Positions 47,032 through 60,283 are shown, counted from the first letter of the stretch. The stretch is DNA of 64,000 bases from Ipomoea triloba (GCF_003576645.1 NC_044916.1:3535571-3599570); one strand, 5' to 3'. Notes: generated by a model from the letters alone, not told the origin. Numbers and translations are program-made.

Positions 47032-47434
47032 GGCAAAATCTTGTGTGAGACGGGTCGGGTCGGGTCAATGTGCAAATGTGATACTTATACGCACAAATGT
47101 CATACTTATATTATATCCTCAAATTTAATACTAATTATAAATAAAAAATTTGTTACTTATAATGACAAATGTAATACTTTTACATTTTGATTTAAAAGTG
47201 AACATTACTTATTATGGAAACTGTAATACTTTTGATGGAAAATATAATACTTTTACATCAAAATGCAAAATTATTACTATACATTATTTTTCTTCAAAAG
47301 TGTTACATGTTGCTTTATAAGTGACCAAAATTTTATTCCTAATTAGTATTACATGTGAGCATATAAGTATGACATTTGCATATTGATTCGACCCGTCCCG
47401 ACCCCCGTGAGATGGTCTCATACATGTGTGACCT
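47032..47434. mobile_element. Mutator-type MITE, GTGAGACGGTCTCAC family
   Basis: The left end is GGCAAAATCTTGTGTGAGAC; the right end, reversed, is AGGTCACACATGTATGAGAC. Perfect 9-base direct repeats TTCAAATTT lie at 47023-47031 and 47435-47443. The interior resembles the copy at 35211-35657 (GGGTCGGGTCAATGTGC, ATGTAATACTTTTAC). It is non-coding. Confidence 0.75.
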
Positions 47435-47514
47435 TTCAAATTTTAATCATTCTATTCACGCGAGATGGTCTCATACGTGTGTGACCTTTCAAATTTTAAT
47501 CATTCTATTCATGC
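47409..47514. repeat. 53-base tandem duplication across a MITE border
   Basis: Units 47409-47461 and 47462-47514 differ at a few bases. Each holds the last bases of the MITE (GAGATGGTCTCATAC) plus the adjoining target duplication and flank, so the duplication happened after insertion. Confidence 0.8.
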
Positions 47515-48522
47515 ATACCAAACAATGTAATTTAAATTTCCACCTTTTCTTCTTCTTTTTTTTTTTTTACAAATTTTTTTTTTTGAATACTACTAACTCT
47601 ATTAGAATGGTCCCGTATAAAGGGAAAGGTTTGATGCCACTAGATCATAATATTTCCTCATTCCAACCAAACACCCTCTTAAATGTTACAAACAGTGTTT
47701 GAATGGGGCAACTAGTTTTGATCATGAATGAGCAAATACAACCCTAAAATATCATAATTATATTACTAGATCCCTTAAATCAAAGATTATAAGCATTTTG
47801 ACAATAATTTGTAGTATAAATAAGTATAGTATTCCTAACTCTTCAATTTATCTATTTCTTAGCTCTAACTTCAACTACAACTTTTATTTATTTAGCTTTT
47901 TGTCTTTTTCTTGTGTAATATTTAACAAACTACCCATGAAACTAAACTCTACTAAAAAAAATTATGTGTCATTTTATATATTTCTTGACTTTTAAACTAA
48001 TCACGCACAAGGTTTAACAAACGTAAAGTCCTTTTAGGCCAATTTTTTTTTTTTTTTTGAAAAAATATATCATAAGTGATAATCAAATACATCTATCTAT
48101 ATTTTTATAATAAAATAAGATTTCATATGAGTATAATTATTATCTATTTCAACATTTAATTGGTTTACACAAAATAATTATTATCTTATTTAATTGATAT
48201 TAGGATTTGTATGATTGGGGATAGAATTGTATTACAAATAGAATTCATATTGAAGTCTTTATCACTTGACTATACAATGTCTATACGGTACTAATTCTAA
48301 TAATTATCATTTTGAAAAAAAAGAGGTTAATAATAATTTATAATAAATAATGTCTTATGTTAAAATCGATTAAAACACTTGCGTGAGATGCATTTCAAAT
48401 ATGTAGACAGTAAAACACATAAACAATTATCCAACTCTCGTATACTTTTGTAGAATGTAACAGAGACTAAATATATGGCATTAGCTGCAAACCAAACCAA
48501 ACCAATAGATATTTTGAGTTTA
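47515..48522. other. AT-rich intergenic stretch
   Basis: No gene or named repeat is seen. T/A runs occur at 47551-47570 and 48041-48058. Confidence 0.45.
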
Positions 48523-48650
48523 CAATCAATGTTGCAAAAATCGCGCCTAGGCGCTAGGCAGTGGTTGACCGCCTAAAATTTTTAAGCGGTTGGCCGCCTA
48601 GGCGCCGATTAGGTTGTTGCGGACTAGGCGGTTGTCTAGGCCGTCTATTA
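48523..48650. mobile_element. hAT-like MITE end (CCTAGGCG family)
   Basis: It starts CAATGTTGCAAAAATCGCGC and continues with CCTAGGCGCTAGGC and several mirrored GCCTAGGCGCC/GGCGGTT words. The opposite end was not found downstream, so this is probably a truncated copy. It is related to 22232-22538. Confidence 0.5.
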
Positions 48651-48909
48651 GTTATTTTTTCATGCTTTTTAAAATTGGTTATTTTGCTTAAATTGATACC
48701 ATTTTTAGTGATATAATCCTAAATTGTTCAAATCAATCACAAACCTAAAAAATGTAATAAAAATTTTCAAAATTAGGTTCTCTAATATTAATATTTTGTG
48801 AGTTGTAACTTTGTCTTGTGTTTTGATTCTTTAAATCTTTATACAATTTACAATTCTAGATGTTTTTATGTTAATATTTAATATTTTAGTACTAACTATT
48901 AAAGTATTA

Positions 48910-49841
48910 GGGTTTGACTGCCAATGACGCGTGTAGCTGCAACCACGAAGTTCACGAAGACAATGATCATATCTTCAGAAGATGCATGGACGCATCCAAC
49001 ATTTGGAAAAACTTCCTGCCTAGGCACGAAAGAATTCGCCTCGAGAGACTTGACTTCACAACTTGGCTCTCAACTAACCTCGATGGTAAGGTTACGTTGT
49101 ATCCAGGACCAAGAGAAATTGGAGCACCAGCCACGTGATCACTTTGTGGTGGCTGTGGAAGTGGAGAAATGAAGTTGCCTTTGAAGGTGCTACCAGGGAC
49201 CTCAAATTCAAAATTGACTGGATTGGAGGACAAGATAGGGACGTTTGTAGAGCTTTTGCTAGAAACGATCCCCCAGGAAGCCTTCATGAGAAGTATTCTG
49301 AAAAAATAGCTCAAATGGCAGGCACAAACTCATGCATATGTAATTCTCAATGTAGACGGCTGTTTTAGAGGTGAGCACTGCCCTGCAGGGGGGGGGGGGG
49401 GGAAATCCTNNNNNNNNNNNNNNNNNNNNNNNNNNNNNNNNNNNNNNNNNNNNNNNNNNNNNNNNNNNNNNNNNNNNNNNNNNNNNNNNNNNNNNNNNNN
49501 NNNNNNNNNNNNNNNNNNNNNNNNNNNNNNNNNNNNNNNNNNNNNNNNNNNNNNNNNNNNNNNNNNNNNNNNNNNNNNNNNNNNNNNNNNNNNNNNNNNN
49601 NNNNNNNNNNNNNNNNNNNNNNNNNNNNNNNNNNNNNNNNNNNNNNNNNNNNNNNNNNNNNNNNNNNNNNNNNNNNNNNNNNNNNNNNNNNNNNNNNNNN
49701 NNNNNNNNNNNNNNNNNNNNNNNNNNNNNNNNNNNNNNNNNNNNNNNNNNNNNNNNNNNNNNNNNNNNNNNNNNNNNNNNNNNNNNNNNNNNNNNNNNNN
49801 NNNNNNNNNNNNNNNNNNNNNNNNNNNNNNNNNNNNNNNNN

Positions 49842-49883
<42 letters not shown>

Positions 49884-50380
49884 ATCCTATGAAACAAGGA
49901 TGGTTGTTGGATCAAAGGTTGTGCCTTCACGTTTCGTGCTACTAGCCCGCTTGATTCCGAATTCACCGCCCTTCTCATGAGTGTTCAGTGGGCTGCTACA
50001 AAGGGATTCAATAGTGTTGAAATACAAAGTGACTGTAAGGAGATGGTCGTGACCCTCACTAAGGATACTGGGAGCTACGTTCAGAGAAGTAACTTGTGTA
50101 GGCAGTGTATTTCGATGCTTAGAAGTAATGGTCATATGGCCTTGGTGCACATCTTTCGTGAACAGAACTTTGTTGCGGATTTTTTGGCCTCCTTGGCTTT
50201 GGATTGCAGGGCGGATAGACTGCTTTTTGCTTCTCCCTTGATTGGTTGCGAGATCCTAGTCCGTAATGACAAAATAGGGGCCGCATTTACGCGCCTCATC
50301 TTTGAGATGCATAGGCTAATTCCTTTCAATTTTTTGATGTCTATCATCATTGGGTATTCCCCCCTGTATGAAAAAAAAAA
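48910..50380 (+). mobile_element. 5'-truncated LINE with zinc-binding RT tail and RNase H-like domain
   Basis: The 15-base direct repeat ACTATTAAAGTATTA (48895-48909 and 50381-50395) flanks the insert, with poly-A at 50371-50380. It encodes the reverse-transcriptase C-terminal zinc-binding segment (CSCNHEVHEDNDHIFRRCM, then WKNFLP). Next come LWWLWKWRNEVAFEG, an RNase H-like domain starting ILNVDGCFRGE and, after the gap, WAATKGFNSVEIQSDCKEMV and ALVHIFREQNFVADFLASLA. Stops and frame breaks show it is dead. The upstream reverse transcriptase core is missing. Confidence 0.85.
49390..49881. other. Assembly gap (432 N) flanked by poly-G, inside the LINE
   Basis: N at 49410-49841, preceded by a run of about 14 G plus AAATCCT and followed by 40 G plus CAATCCT. 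The near-repeat on both sides and the position within one protein domain suggest a low-quality G tract and not a real 432-base gap. Confidence 0.85.
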
Positions 50381-50395
50381 ACTATTAAAGTATTA

Positions 50396-51455
50396 AATAG
50401 TTTATAATTGTCAACTTTTTTTTTAAAGCAACCATGGACTTACAGAAGGGATTTCATAACCTTAACCACCTACCATACTTATTTATACGAATTAACTCAT
50501 TTTAAGTAACTTTTCAAAACGATCGATTTTTTTAATAAAAACTTTTCGCATGAAAGAATAAATATCAATCGTCATTAATATTTAATTAATTTTTAAATAA
50601 TTACTAATTATTTTGTTGTCATTTAATGAATTGAATCTGAAAGATGTATTGAATTTCAATATTATTTTGTTAAAAAATAAAATTTATCTAATTATTGAAC
50701 CCTTTTATTATATTTTTATTTTTATCTTTTTATTGGATGAACCCAACAAGGGAATTAATTAAACCACAAAAAATAACATCAATATATATATAAAGAAAAT
50801 AAAAAGGAGTTATAACCAAAATTCTTTCCCTTATCCACATAGATAAATACACTAACCTTACGTATTCAAAAGGGAGAAAATTCTTATTTTCGCGTATATA
50901 TATACACACATCATTGAAGCACGTATGTGTGTAGCGTTCTAGAGAGAGAAAGATTCAAAGGGCAAAGGGGGAGAGAGAGAGGGTACAAAATTGACTTTTC
51001 ACTCCCTCTGGATCTAGGGTTTCCTCTTCGTGTGACTCAACTGCATCATCATCAAAATAGAAAAACAGTTCATCAAACCCTAAATCTAATACTTCGATTT
51101 TTCACTCCAGAAGGTTTTTCCGTCTTCGAGGTCGTCACCGTAAGGAATACAATCTATCACCACCGTCATCGGAAAATTCTATTTTCCATAAAAACCTTAA
51201 TTTTCCGATCTGTCTATTTTTGTTTGTATCAGCAATTGGATAAATCTTGAGAAAACCGGACCGTCGATATTCGAATTTCAAAAACGTGAACGATGAGAGG
51301 ATCCGATTGCTGGTTTTTCGATTTTTGATTTTTTTAAGGGGAAGAAATTTTTTTTTTTTCCAACGATGATGAGAAATTGAAAGTGAAAAGCCGAATCCGA
51401 TTCTTATTTTTGATTAGTATTACTATTGTTATTATTGTTTTTGGAATATACAAAA
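50396..51455. promoter_or_regulatory. Intergenic region, promoter and 5' leader of the CPL1 gene
   Basis: AT-rich flank up to about 50900, then GA-rich leader-like sequence (GAGAGAGAAAG near 50942) and pyrimidine-rich sequence down to the ATG at 51456. There are upstream ATGs and short frames but no second gene. Confidence 0.5.
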
Positions 51456-54400
51456 ATGTATAAATCTATGGAGATGGTGAGGGTGTATGAAGGTGAGACA
51501 CTTCTGGGAGAAGTGGAATTGTATCCTCAGAACGGTGTCGTTTGGGGTGGGAAGGAAATTCGAGTCTCTCACTATTCGCAACCCAGTGAGAGGTGTCCAC
51601 CACTTGCAGTGCTTCACACTATTACTTCTTCTTCTCCTTCTGGGCTTAGCTTCAAATTGGAATCCAAATCTCCAAAGACACAGACACAGGACTACTCGCC
51701 GCTCTATGTTTTGCACTCCACCTGTCTCAGAGAAAACAAGGTATATCATCACAGTTGCTGAAATTCTGAAAGTGAATATAAGAAATTGGAAATTAAGAGC
51801 TGAAAATTTTCATCTCTGAACTCTACCACACAAGCTTAAGATGAAAAAGTAAAACCCTAATTTAATTTAATTGATCTTAATTCTCTCATTTATCTTGATT
51901 TACTTAAAACCTTATGCTTAACACAAAATTAGGGTCTAAGAAAAAAGAAAAAGAAGATAAAATTATATTCCTGAATCAAAATATTGATTTATTAATGTTA
52001 ATGTTCTGAATTTGGGAAATTAATGGACACATTTGCAGAGGATGTTGAACCCTAATTTCTGAACAGAGAATTGTGAACTGGATTCCGGACAAATTTGAAC
52101 AATTATGAAGTAAATTTTAAGTACATAGAAGTGGACACCTGTATGAATTATACATTGAACCTTTGCAGGCTTGTTTCATATTTGGGCATCAAATATACTT
52201 GGAAAACTCTTTCATTAACTGGATCACTAATTACTATACTTGAAATCCCATTCCAATTCTACTTGGATCTGGAGACCTGCTGATAAAACTTGAGAAATGT
52301 TTTCTCTGAACTCTGTCAAACCTTGTTATGAATGATTACGCAAATGGGATTCCCTAGAACAGTAAAAGATTGAGCATATATAATTATGATGACAATGATG
52401 CGGTTTTATGGCTTGATAACGGATTTGACATATGCGGTTTTATGGCTTTCGTGCAATGGCTTTAAATGATAGAATCTTTTTATTGTTATCAAATAATCTT
52501 GGATTACATTTGTTTGTTTTTGTTTTGACATTTATTCAACTTCTGGAGTGTGGTGTACCAATTGTGTGTAAAATTCTTTCTGAATATTTCAATTTTCTGA
52601 TTATAAATGGAGCTTCCTTAATATCTGTAAACATAAATTTATCATGGTTTTATTCGGTAAGAAATTTTCTTATCTGAATGATTAGTTCTTGCTTGTTTAG
52701 ATGTGTTCCTCATTGGGTTTTTAAGATGTGAATTCCATTGGCTCATGGCATTCATGTACGTGTATAATATGTAGCTTCATGTCTTTTTTCCATTTTTTGT
52801 ATGGAGATAGCAAAGTTTGATATCATGGTATTTGCTTCATTTCACTTCTTGGCTTTTGTGATATTTATCTTGCCTTGTCTAACACTTATTTGTATCATGC
52901 GATCTGTCCACAGACTGCTGTTATGTCCCTTGGAAGGGAGGAGCTTCATTTGGTTGCGATGCAGTCTAGGGAGTATGGTGGTGTTTGCCCTTGTTTTTGG
53001 GGATTCATTGTCTCCCCAGGACTATATAGTTCTTGCCTGGTCATGCTGAACCTTAGATGTCTTGGAATTGTATTTGATCTTGATGAAACACTCATAGTTG
53101 CCAACACTCTCCGTTCATTTGAAGATAGGATAGAGAACTTGCAGCGTAAAATAAATGCTGAGGCTGACCCACAACGTGTATTGGGAATGGTGGCTGAGGT
53201 GAAGCGTTATCAAGAAGATAAAAGTATATTGAAGCAATATGCTGAAAATGATCAGGTCATTGATAATGGAAAAGTGATCAAATGTCAGCCTGAAGTCTTT
53301 CCAGCTTTATCTGACAGTCATCAGCCAATTGTTCGGCCACTTATTAGGCTACTTGATAAAAACATTATTCTGACCCGTATTAATCCATTGGTATGTATAT
53401 TATAGTAATGGTCAACTTCTTAAAGGCTTGATGACAGGGTTAATATATAGTAAGTTGATAATTGCATATGGGTAATTGTTTGTTAACAGATTCGTGATAC
53501 AAGTGTTCTTGTGAGATTGAGACCTGCATGGGAGGATCTCCGAAGCTACTTGACTGCAAGGGGTAGGAAGCGTTTTGAAGTCTATGTTTGCACCATGGCT
53601 GAAAGAGATTATGCTTTAGAAATGTGGAGGCTTCTTGATCCAGATTCAAATTTAATTAGCTCAAATGAGCTGTTGAATCGTATAGTCTGTGTCAAGTCTG
53701 GTAAGATTTTAGGCTATGGAGCACTATCACACTTTTAATGCCAACGATTGCAATGGTGAAGATTTGTATTTCCTTGAGGCTCATTATTTTCCTTTAATTT
53801 GATTTTAGGCTTGAAGAAATCTTTATTTAATGTTTTCCAAGATGGAAACTGTCATCCTAAGATGTCGTTGGTCATTGATGATCGCTTAAAAGTGTGGGAT
53901 GAGAAGGATCAACCCAGAGTGCATGTTGTTCCTGCCTTTGCTCCATATTATGCTCCTCAAGCTGAAGTAAATACTATTATGAAAGTAAATTCTTCTATGA
54001 AGTGTTTTCTGCAGTTTGAGCTTGCTATAACTTGATAAAAATGATTATGTAGGGCAACAATTCTGTTCCTGTGCTGTGTGTTGCAAGAAATGTCGCGTGT
54101 AATGTCAGGGGTGGTTTTTTCAAGTAATTGTCTTCACCAATGCCTTTCTGTTAAGCTTTTTAAGTTATCATTTTTTAATAAAAGTTTTTATCTAAAATTT
54201 TGAGTAAGAGTCTTCGTTTGTATGGTTGTGGCTGTATTTCTATTTTGATCTTTGACCTTATTTGACAACCATATGTGGTGCAGAGATTTTGATGAGGGCC
54301 TCTTACAACGAATTTCAGATGTTGCATATGAAGATGATATTAAAGAAATACCTTCTGCTCCTGACGTTAGTAACTATTTGATTTCAGAGGTCAGGAGGAA

Positions 54401-56388
54401 AAGTTTTTATAGCTTTCTTTGTTCAATCCATTTTTATCTGATTCCAAATGACATGTATATCTGGGTTAATTTAGTAGTTGTATATGATTATATCTGATCA
54501 AAGCTCATCTCGCTTTTTCTTGCTCAGGATGATACTACCACTTCAAATGGGAATAAAGACTCCCTTGGCTTTGATGGCATGTCTGATACTGAAGTTGAAA
54601 AGAGACTAAAGGTATGCTGATGTAGCTCTTTTAGTCTTTTGATTTTGATAACTGGGATTTTAATTAGTCTTTCTATATACAGTTCCATCCTGTCTCCCTT
54701 TTCTTCTTTTTCAAAACAAATAACTGTTTTGTAATACATCCAAATAAGGTTTAACATGAATTTACACGATCACTTAGGAGGCACTGTCAGGTTCAGCAAC
54801 TGTTCCATTGACAGTCCCAAGCTTGGATCCTAGAATATCTCCAGCTTTCCAGTACCCTACGCTGTCGTCTTCACTCTCAATCCCTGCACCAACCATGCAT
54901 AATCTTGGGATGCCTCTCCCTAGTCAACAGCTACCTCAAGCGACTCCTGTTCTTAAATCATCATTGACTCAAGTGGGGCCTCAAGACACAAGCTTACAGA
55001 GTTCTCCTGCTAGAGAAGAAGGTGAGGTACCGGAATCAGAATTGGATCCTGATACTAGGAGGAGACTACTTATTTTACAACATGGTATGGACAACAGAGA
55101 GCATGCACCAGGTGAATCTCAGCTTCCTGTACGGCCCTCTGTACCAGCACCTGTTCCTAGGGTTCAACCACGCAGTTGGTTTCCAACAGAGGAAGAAATG
55201 GGTCCTGGACAACTGAACCGAGTCCTACCACCTAAGGATTTTCCTTTGAGTGCAGATTCAATGCATATGGAGAAGCACCGACCTCATCATCCTCCTTATC
55301 TCCACAAAATGGATGGTGCTGTTCCATCTGATAGACTTGTTGAAAGCCAGATGTTGTCAAAGGAGGCAAGTTGCCTAGTTCCTCTTCCAAATGTGCCTGA
55401 CATAAATTCTGTTTGCTTTGTTTTGACCTTGCTTTTTAATTCTTGTGTCCAGGCAATACCAAGTGATGATCGAATGAGATTGAATCAATCACTGCCTAGA
55501 TTTCAATCATTTTCAGGTAAATGATGAATGTTGATCATTTGTTATTCAATCTGCCCTCCCAAATCTTTCATTATATGATTTGGTTTCAATGTGATGAGTT
55601 CATATTTCAAACTTTATTCAACTAGGGTGTTGTCTTTTCTGTTCTTTTTGGCTTTTAAATTAATTGTTTTTTTTTAATGAAGTATTCTATGGAGGAGAAC
55701 ATAAACATTCTGAACATTTACCTTCCAAGCAATCTTGCTGAGTTTTATGTCAGAAGTGTCAGATATACTTTTATGGCTTAATTTCAGTCATTCGAATAAG
55801 GCTCATAGATAGTCCAAAATCTTATGTATTTAAATACTGATCTCTTAAAGTCACGTAAAGCAAATGCCTGGGCTGTTACTTTGTCTTTCCTTGTTCAGGT
55901 TGATTTAATAGTGCTCTCTGCATCTTTCTTTCTTTTCTTATAATGGAAAAGGAACCTTGGTGGTTGGTTTAGTTGTCATATAAATGACAGTTATTTGGTT
56001 CATAGGAATCATAATTTCCTGCATAGAGGATACAATTTTAGTTTGTATGTGCAGACTTCTAACAGTAGAGGTTAAGTATACTTCTGTTTTTTAGATGTTG
56101 CATTTAATCAACTTTATAATATATTGTTAGATATGCATAACATGGATAGACCAAAGATTGCATAATAGACTTGATCAATGTATTGGAGATAGAAGTGTTA
56201 GAACTTAGAAGAATAACACTGGTAAGTTATGTAGGTGAGGAAGTTCCCTTGGCCCGGTCTGGGAATAGGGATCTTGACCTTGAACCTGGACGATTTGATT
56301 CATATGCTGAAACAGAAGTTGGAGCATTACATGATATTGCATTGAAGTGTGGAACAAAGGTACTGTACTGACTGTTGCCCTTGCAGCT

Positions 56389-56427
<39 letters not shown>

Positions 56428-58822
56428 TTAATCTGTTCTCATTTTGAATTCCTGCAGTTGGAGTACAGGTCAACATTGGTTTCAAGCAGTGATCTGCAGT
56501 TCAATGCAGAGGTAAGTGTTATAAATTGTCTCTAAATTCTGGCATTATTGGGAATTGTGATTTTTTCCATGTAGTCCAATTCTGATTATGTTGCTCTGCT
56601 TATCTTAATGATAACGTGGCATCAATAATCTTTTGTAGGCCTGGTTTGCGGGTGAGAAAATTGGAGTAGGAATTGGTAGAACTAGAAGGGAAGCACAGCA
56701 TTATGCCGCTGAGAGATCTCTTAAGAATTTGGCTGGTAGGATATATGTTACTCATCCTTGTTTGTTATTCCTGTGCCATATAATTGCTTGTAAAATGTTA
56801 TGTGTCAAGATAGTGTGTATTATGCCCTCAGTATTTTGAATCTCCTCTGCTCCAAATAATAGTTGGGCCAATGGTTTTTTATAAGATCCCTAAGAATTTC
56901 CAAAACACAGTTGATCCAAATAAACACAAAATAGAGCAAAACATGTTTTAACCAATCAAACATTTAAGCTCCCAATTGGCGACCTGTAATATTTAAGGTG
57001 CTTAGTCTTTTATCAATCACAACAGTGAGGTTTTCTGATTGGTTTACAGACAAGTACATGTCACGTCTTAACCCGGATTCAAGTTCTGTACCTGGTGATG
57101 GGATTCGGAATGGTTTTGGAAATGACAACTGTGTGTTTGGGTATCAATCAATCAAGGAGGATGTTCTTCCATTTTCATCCACGTCAGAACCACTTCGAGG
57201 TCTGGACTCAAAACTGGAGGCCTCCAAGAAGTCAATGGGTTCAGTTGCTGCGCTTAGAGAGCTGGTAAGATCTCATAAGCATTTCTCCCTTTCTTTAGTT
57301 GGTTTATTATTGCTCTTATTGGGAATTCTGAGATTTTTAGCCATGCCATTAATTGGTTATCAATATTCCAGTGCACAACGGAGGGCCTTAGTTTGGCCTT
57401 TCAAACTCAACCACAACTTTCAGCTGCTCCAGGCCAGAAAAATGAAATACATGCCCAGGTTAGTGAGCAATTCACAGGCCTCTTTAATTTTTTGAAATTG
57501 TTTTATTTTTTTGGGTGATAGGTTTTTGGTTGTATGATTTGTACATGTTTAGTTCTTTATTGAAATAATTCTCTTATTAAATAGAGTGCCTTTTTTGTAA
57601 TTGAGATCTTATTATTTCCTGACCTTATCGTTCTGCTCTTTATCATTATCTCAAAATTGAATATGAATATAAAAAATTTATAGGAATTGATTTTCTTTCT
57701 AACCTGAGATTCGGAATAGAAGTTTTTAGGATTGGTCTGCAGGTTTAGTTTAAACCTAATGGTACCAACTATCCATACCTTTACTCTATTCTTGAATTCT
57801 ATCCAAATGTTTCAATTTTGGCAATTTTACTATAAATATGGGCAAATCTTTTGAAATTTTATCCAATCTCTCTCCTTTGTCAAAAATATGTGATCTTTTG
57901 ACAAACATGATGACAACATAATGACATGGAACTTTTAAAAACCCTATCTCCACCACAACCCACTTTTCTTCCTTCACAACTTTTCACCTTTGCCAAGCGT
58001 GACATTGTGTGGAAAAAAGATTGTAATCTGTTAATTTATGCATTTATGATTTAACTATCCTGTAAGAAAGGTTGGATTTTTGTTGCGACTATATGGTAAC
58101 CTGGTACTAGTTATTGGTTGGTTATACATATATGTTATGTTGATCTGTACTACCAATGAGCAATGGATAGAACATTCTTGTACAGATTTGGACAAGGCAC
58201 TGACTGGAACTATAACATATCTACTTAGAATCAAATTTCATTAGTTGTAGGGTTTTAAAAAATAAATAAATAAGCTTCATTAATTATGTTAATTGCTTTT
58301 TGGATTTAATTTTTTAGTATTGGTCAAATTGGATTCAGGTTGAAATAGATGGAGAGGTGTTTGGTAAGGGAATTGGGTCAACATGGGATGAAGCTAAGGC
58401 ACAGGTACTAATATTCTTTCGAAGTTTGTACTATTGTATATTTGATGTTTGTCTTGATTCTAAATCATTGCCTTTGATATTTCATTCCTTAGGCTGCTGA
58501 AAGGGCCCTTGGAGCTTTAAAATCCACGCTTGGTCAGTTCTCTCACAAACGCCAGGGTTCTCCTAGGTAATAATTTTAGTGAGAACGCAAAAGCTCAGGC
58601 CTTCTCATGTTGCAGCAAGCTAGAATATGTCTGATTGTTCTTTCAATTTTTTCCCAAAGCAGATCTTTAATGATTTTACATCACTTGTTTACACAACATT
58701 TCCTTTGGACCAGGTCATTGCAGGTGTTCTCCAATAAACGGTTAAAGCCTGAATATCCTCGATTTGTACAGCGGGTGTCATCCTCTTCCAAGTATTCAAA
58801 GAATGCTTCTGCCGTGCCATGA
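51456..58822 (+). CDS. CPL1: RNA polymerase II CTD phosphatase-like, CPL1/FRY2 type, 17 exons
   Basis: Exons: 51456-51740, 52914-53390, 53490-53700, 53809-53966, 54053-54123, 54284-54389, 54528-54611, 54778-55365, 55453-55516, 56235-56359, 56458-56511, 56639-56735, 57050-57264, 57372-57458, 58339-58404, 58493-58566, 58714-58822. They join in frame to 956 aa, close to the family length. The FCP1-like catalytic motif [10 protein letters not shown] carries the two aspartates (about D150 and D152), followed by [30 protein letters not shown] and [10 protein letters not shown]. Two double-stranded RNA-binding domains lie near residues 708-775 ([32 protein letters not shown]) and 845-915 ([20 protein letters not shown]). 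The tail is basic ([11 protein letters not shown]). Family role: nuclear dephosphorylation of the polymerase II tail, with effects on stress and ABA responses and miRNA processing. Intron 8 (55366-55452) uses GCAAGT, is 87 bases and has no stop, so a retained-intron isoform would stay in frame. Confidence 0.92.
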
Positions 58823-60283
58823 AACATAGATGTTGATCGATACTCCTTTTGTCCAATGCCCACATAGAGAGCAGACCTAATATGACAACATTACCTGCAA
58901 CCGAGGCCAGCTGCTTTCACGGGTGTGCCCCCATCAACTTACTGTGGATGATACCATTCCTACAAAGTGCCCTTGCCTCTATTTAAAAGACTTGTTCGGG
59001 AAACCTTCTTGGCTATACGCATCTGCTTAAAAGTGAGTTTCAATATCCATCAACTTTGCGCGACATTACTATGGGTTTGTTGTATCATTTTCACCCCGAC
59101 CCATAAGCCTCATTAGCGCTTCACTATAATCACAATGTTTGAAAACCGGCTCATCCATGGATGGTTCGGTATGACCTGAATGTGTAGCTTTGGTTCTATT
59201 CTGTGGTGATCATGGCGAGATGGGAGGATGATGAGGATGTAGATTTGAATAGTTTAGTAGATGGCTTTGTTTGCCGGAGCAGACTCCAAATTTTGACGGT
59301 TCCAGCCACTGGTCGTTGGTCGAGGTTGTTAAACTTGACCAAACCTCTCTTCTTGCTTCCTCTTCATTAGGAGGAAAAATTTTCTGTGTTGTATCGTTAC
59401 ATTCTCTGCTGGTGTGAATGTTCTGAGGTAGATGTCATAGTCTCCATCCTATCCCTCCTTGTATAGGATGGTTTTTCCTTTTCGTTTAGTGTCTTTCTTT
59501 TTGTATAAAGGCTCTGATTAATGCAATTTTCCCCCCATTTTTCGTGGTAAATATATTTCTTTACAATGTGAAAATTGAGTTTTTGATTTTATGAGCTTCA
59601 GTTTATGGGTTAATATTAGCTCAAGGTGAATCAATTTTGTGATTTGGGTAATTGAATTGCAGTGAATAATGCAATCTTTTGCTCTTAAGAAGTTTTGATT
59701 CATCGATTATAGCATTTCTAATGAATATATGTTGATCTAAATTCAGATTAATTTTATTTGACATTTAATCCCTAATCATAAAATTTCAGTTTGGACATTT
59801 AATATAATATATATTTCGGAGTACTATTAGCTAGGAGAAACTAAATAATGAAGATATAGTTTCCCACCATTAGATGGGCATACTAAATAATCTTTGTCCA
59901 ACTAAATAATGAAGATATAGTTTTTCATCGTTAGATGGGCTAAAATCAAAAAATCTGAGATGACTCACGATTTAACTCTCTAATAATTTTTAAACAATAA
60001 TTTAAGTGTAAATTGTAATAATTTTTTTTTTGAAAACGTAAATTGTAATATCTAATGAATAAAAATAAATAAATCAATCAAGAAATAGGGGATTGTGCGT
60101 AATTTGGGACGTAAAAAGAGTTTCCGAAAAAATAGTAAAAACAAAAAGTAATATGTGGAGAGAGGGAAATCAATTCCTTTGTCTGTCTATATGGTATTGT
60201 GGACACATCACAAAGAATACAGGCACACGCATATTTAGAGAGAGCTAAAGATCTGGGATTTTGTAGAGAGAGAGAGAGAAAGA
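58823..60283. other. CPL1 3' UTR, intergenic region and clathrin light chain promoter
   Basis: The 3' UTR probably runs to about 59520. Two spaced direct repeats (AACTAAATAATGAAGATATAG at 59839 and 59900, offset 61) lie in the flank. The last bases are an AG-repeat leader (60264-60281) before the clathrin light chain ATG. No gene is seen. Confidence 0.5.

Noticed and set aside
49259..49978. Gly-rich and Pro-rich frames around the poly-G gap
   Set aside because: They are translations of homopolymer and N bases, not protein.
51432..51819. Overlapping frames of about 110 codons around CPL1 exon 1
   Set aside because: They are shadows of the real exon, which alone shows the conserved [15 protein letters not shown] start.
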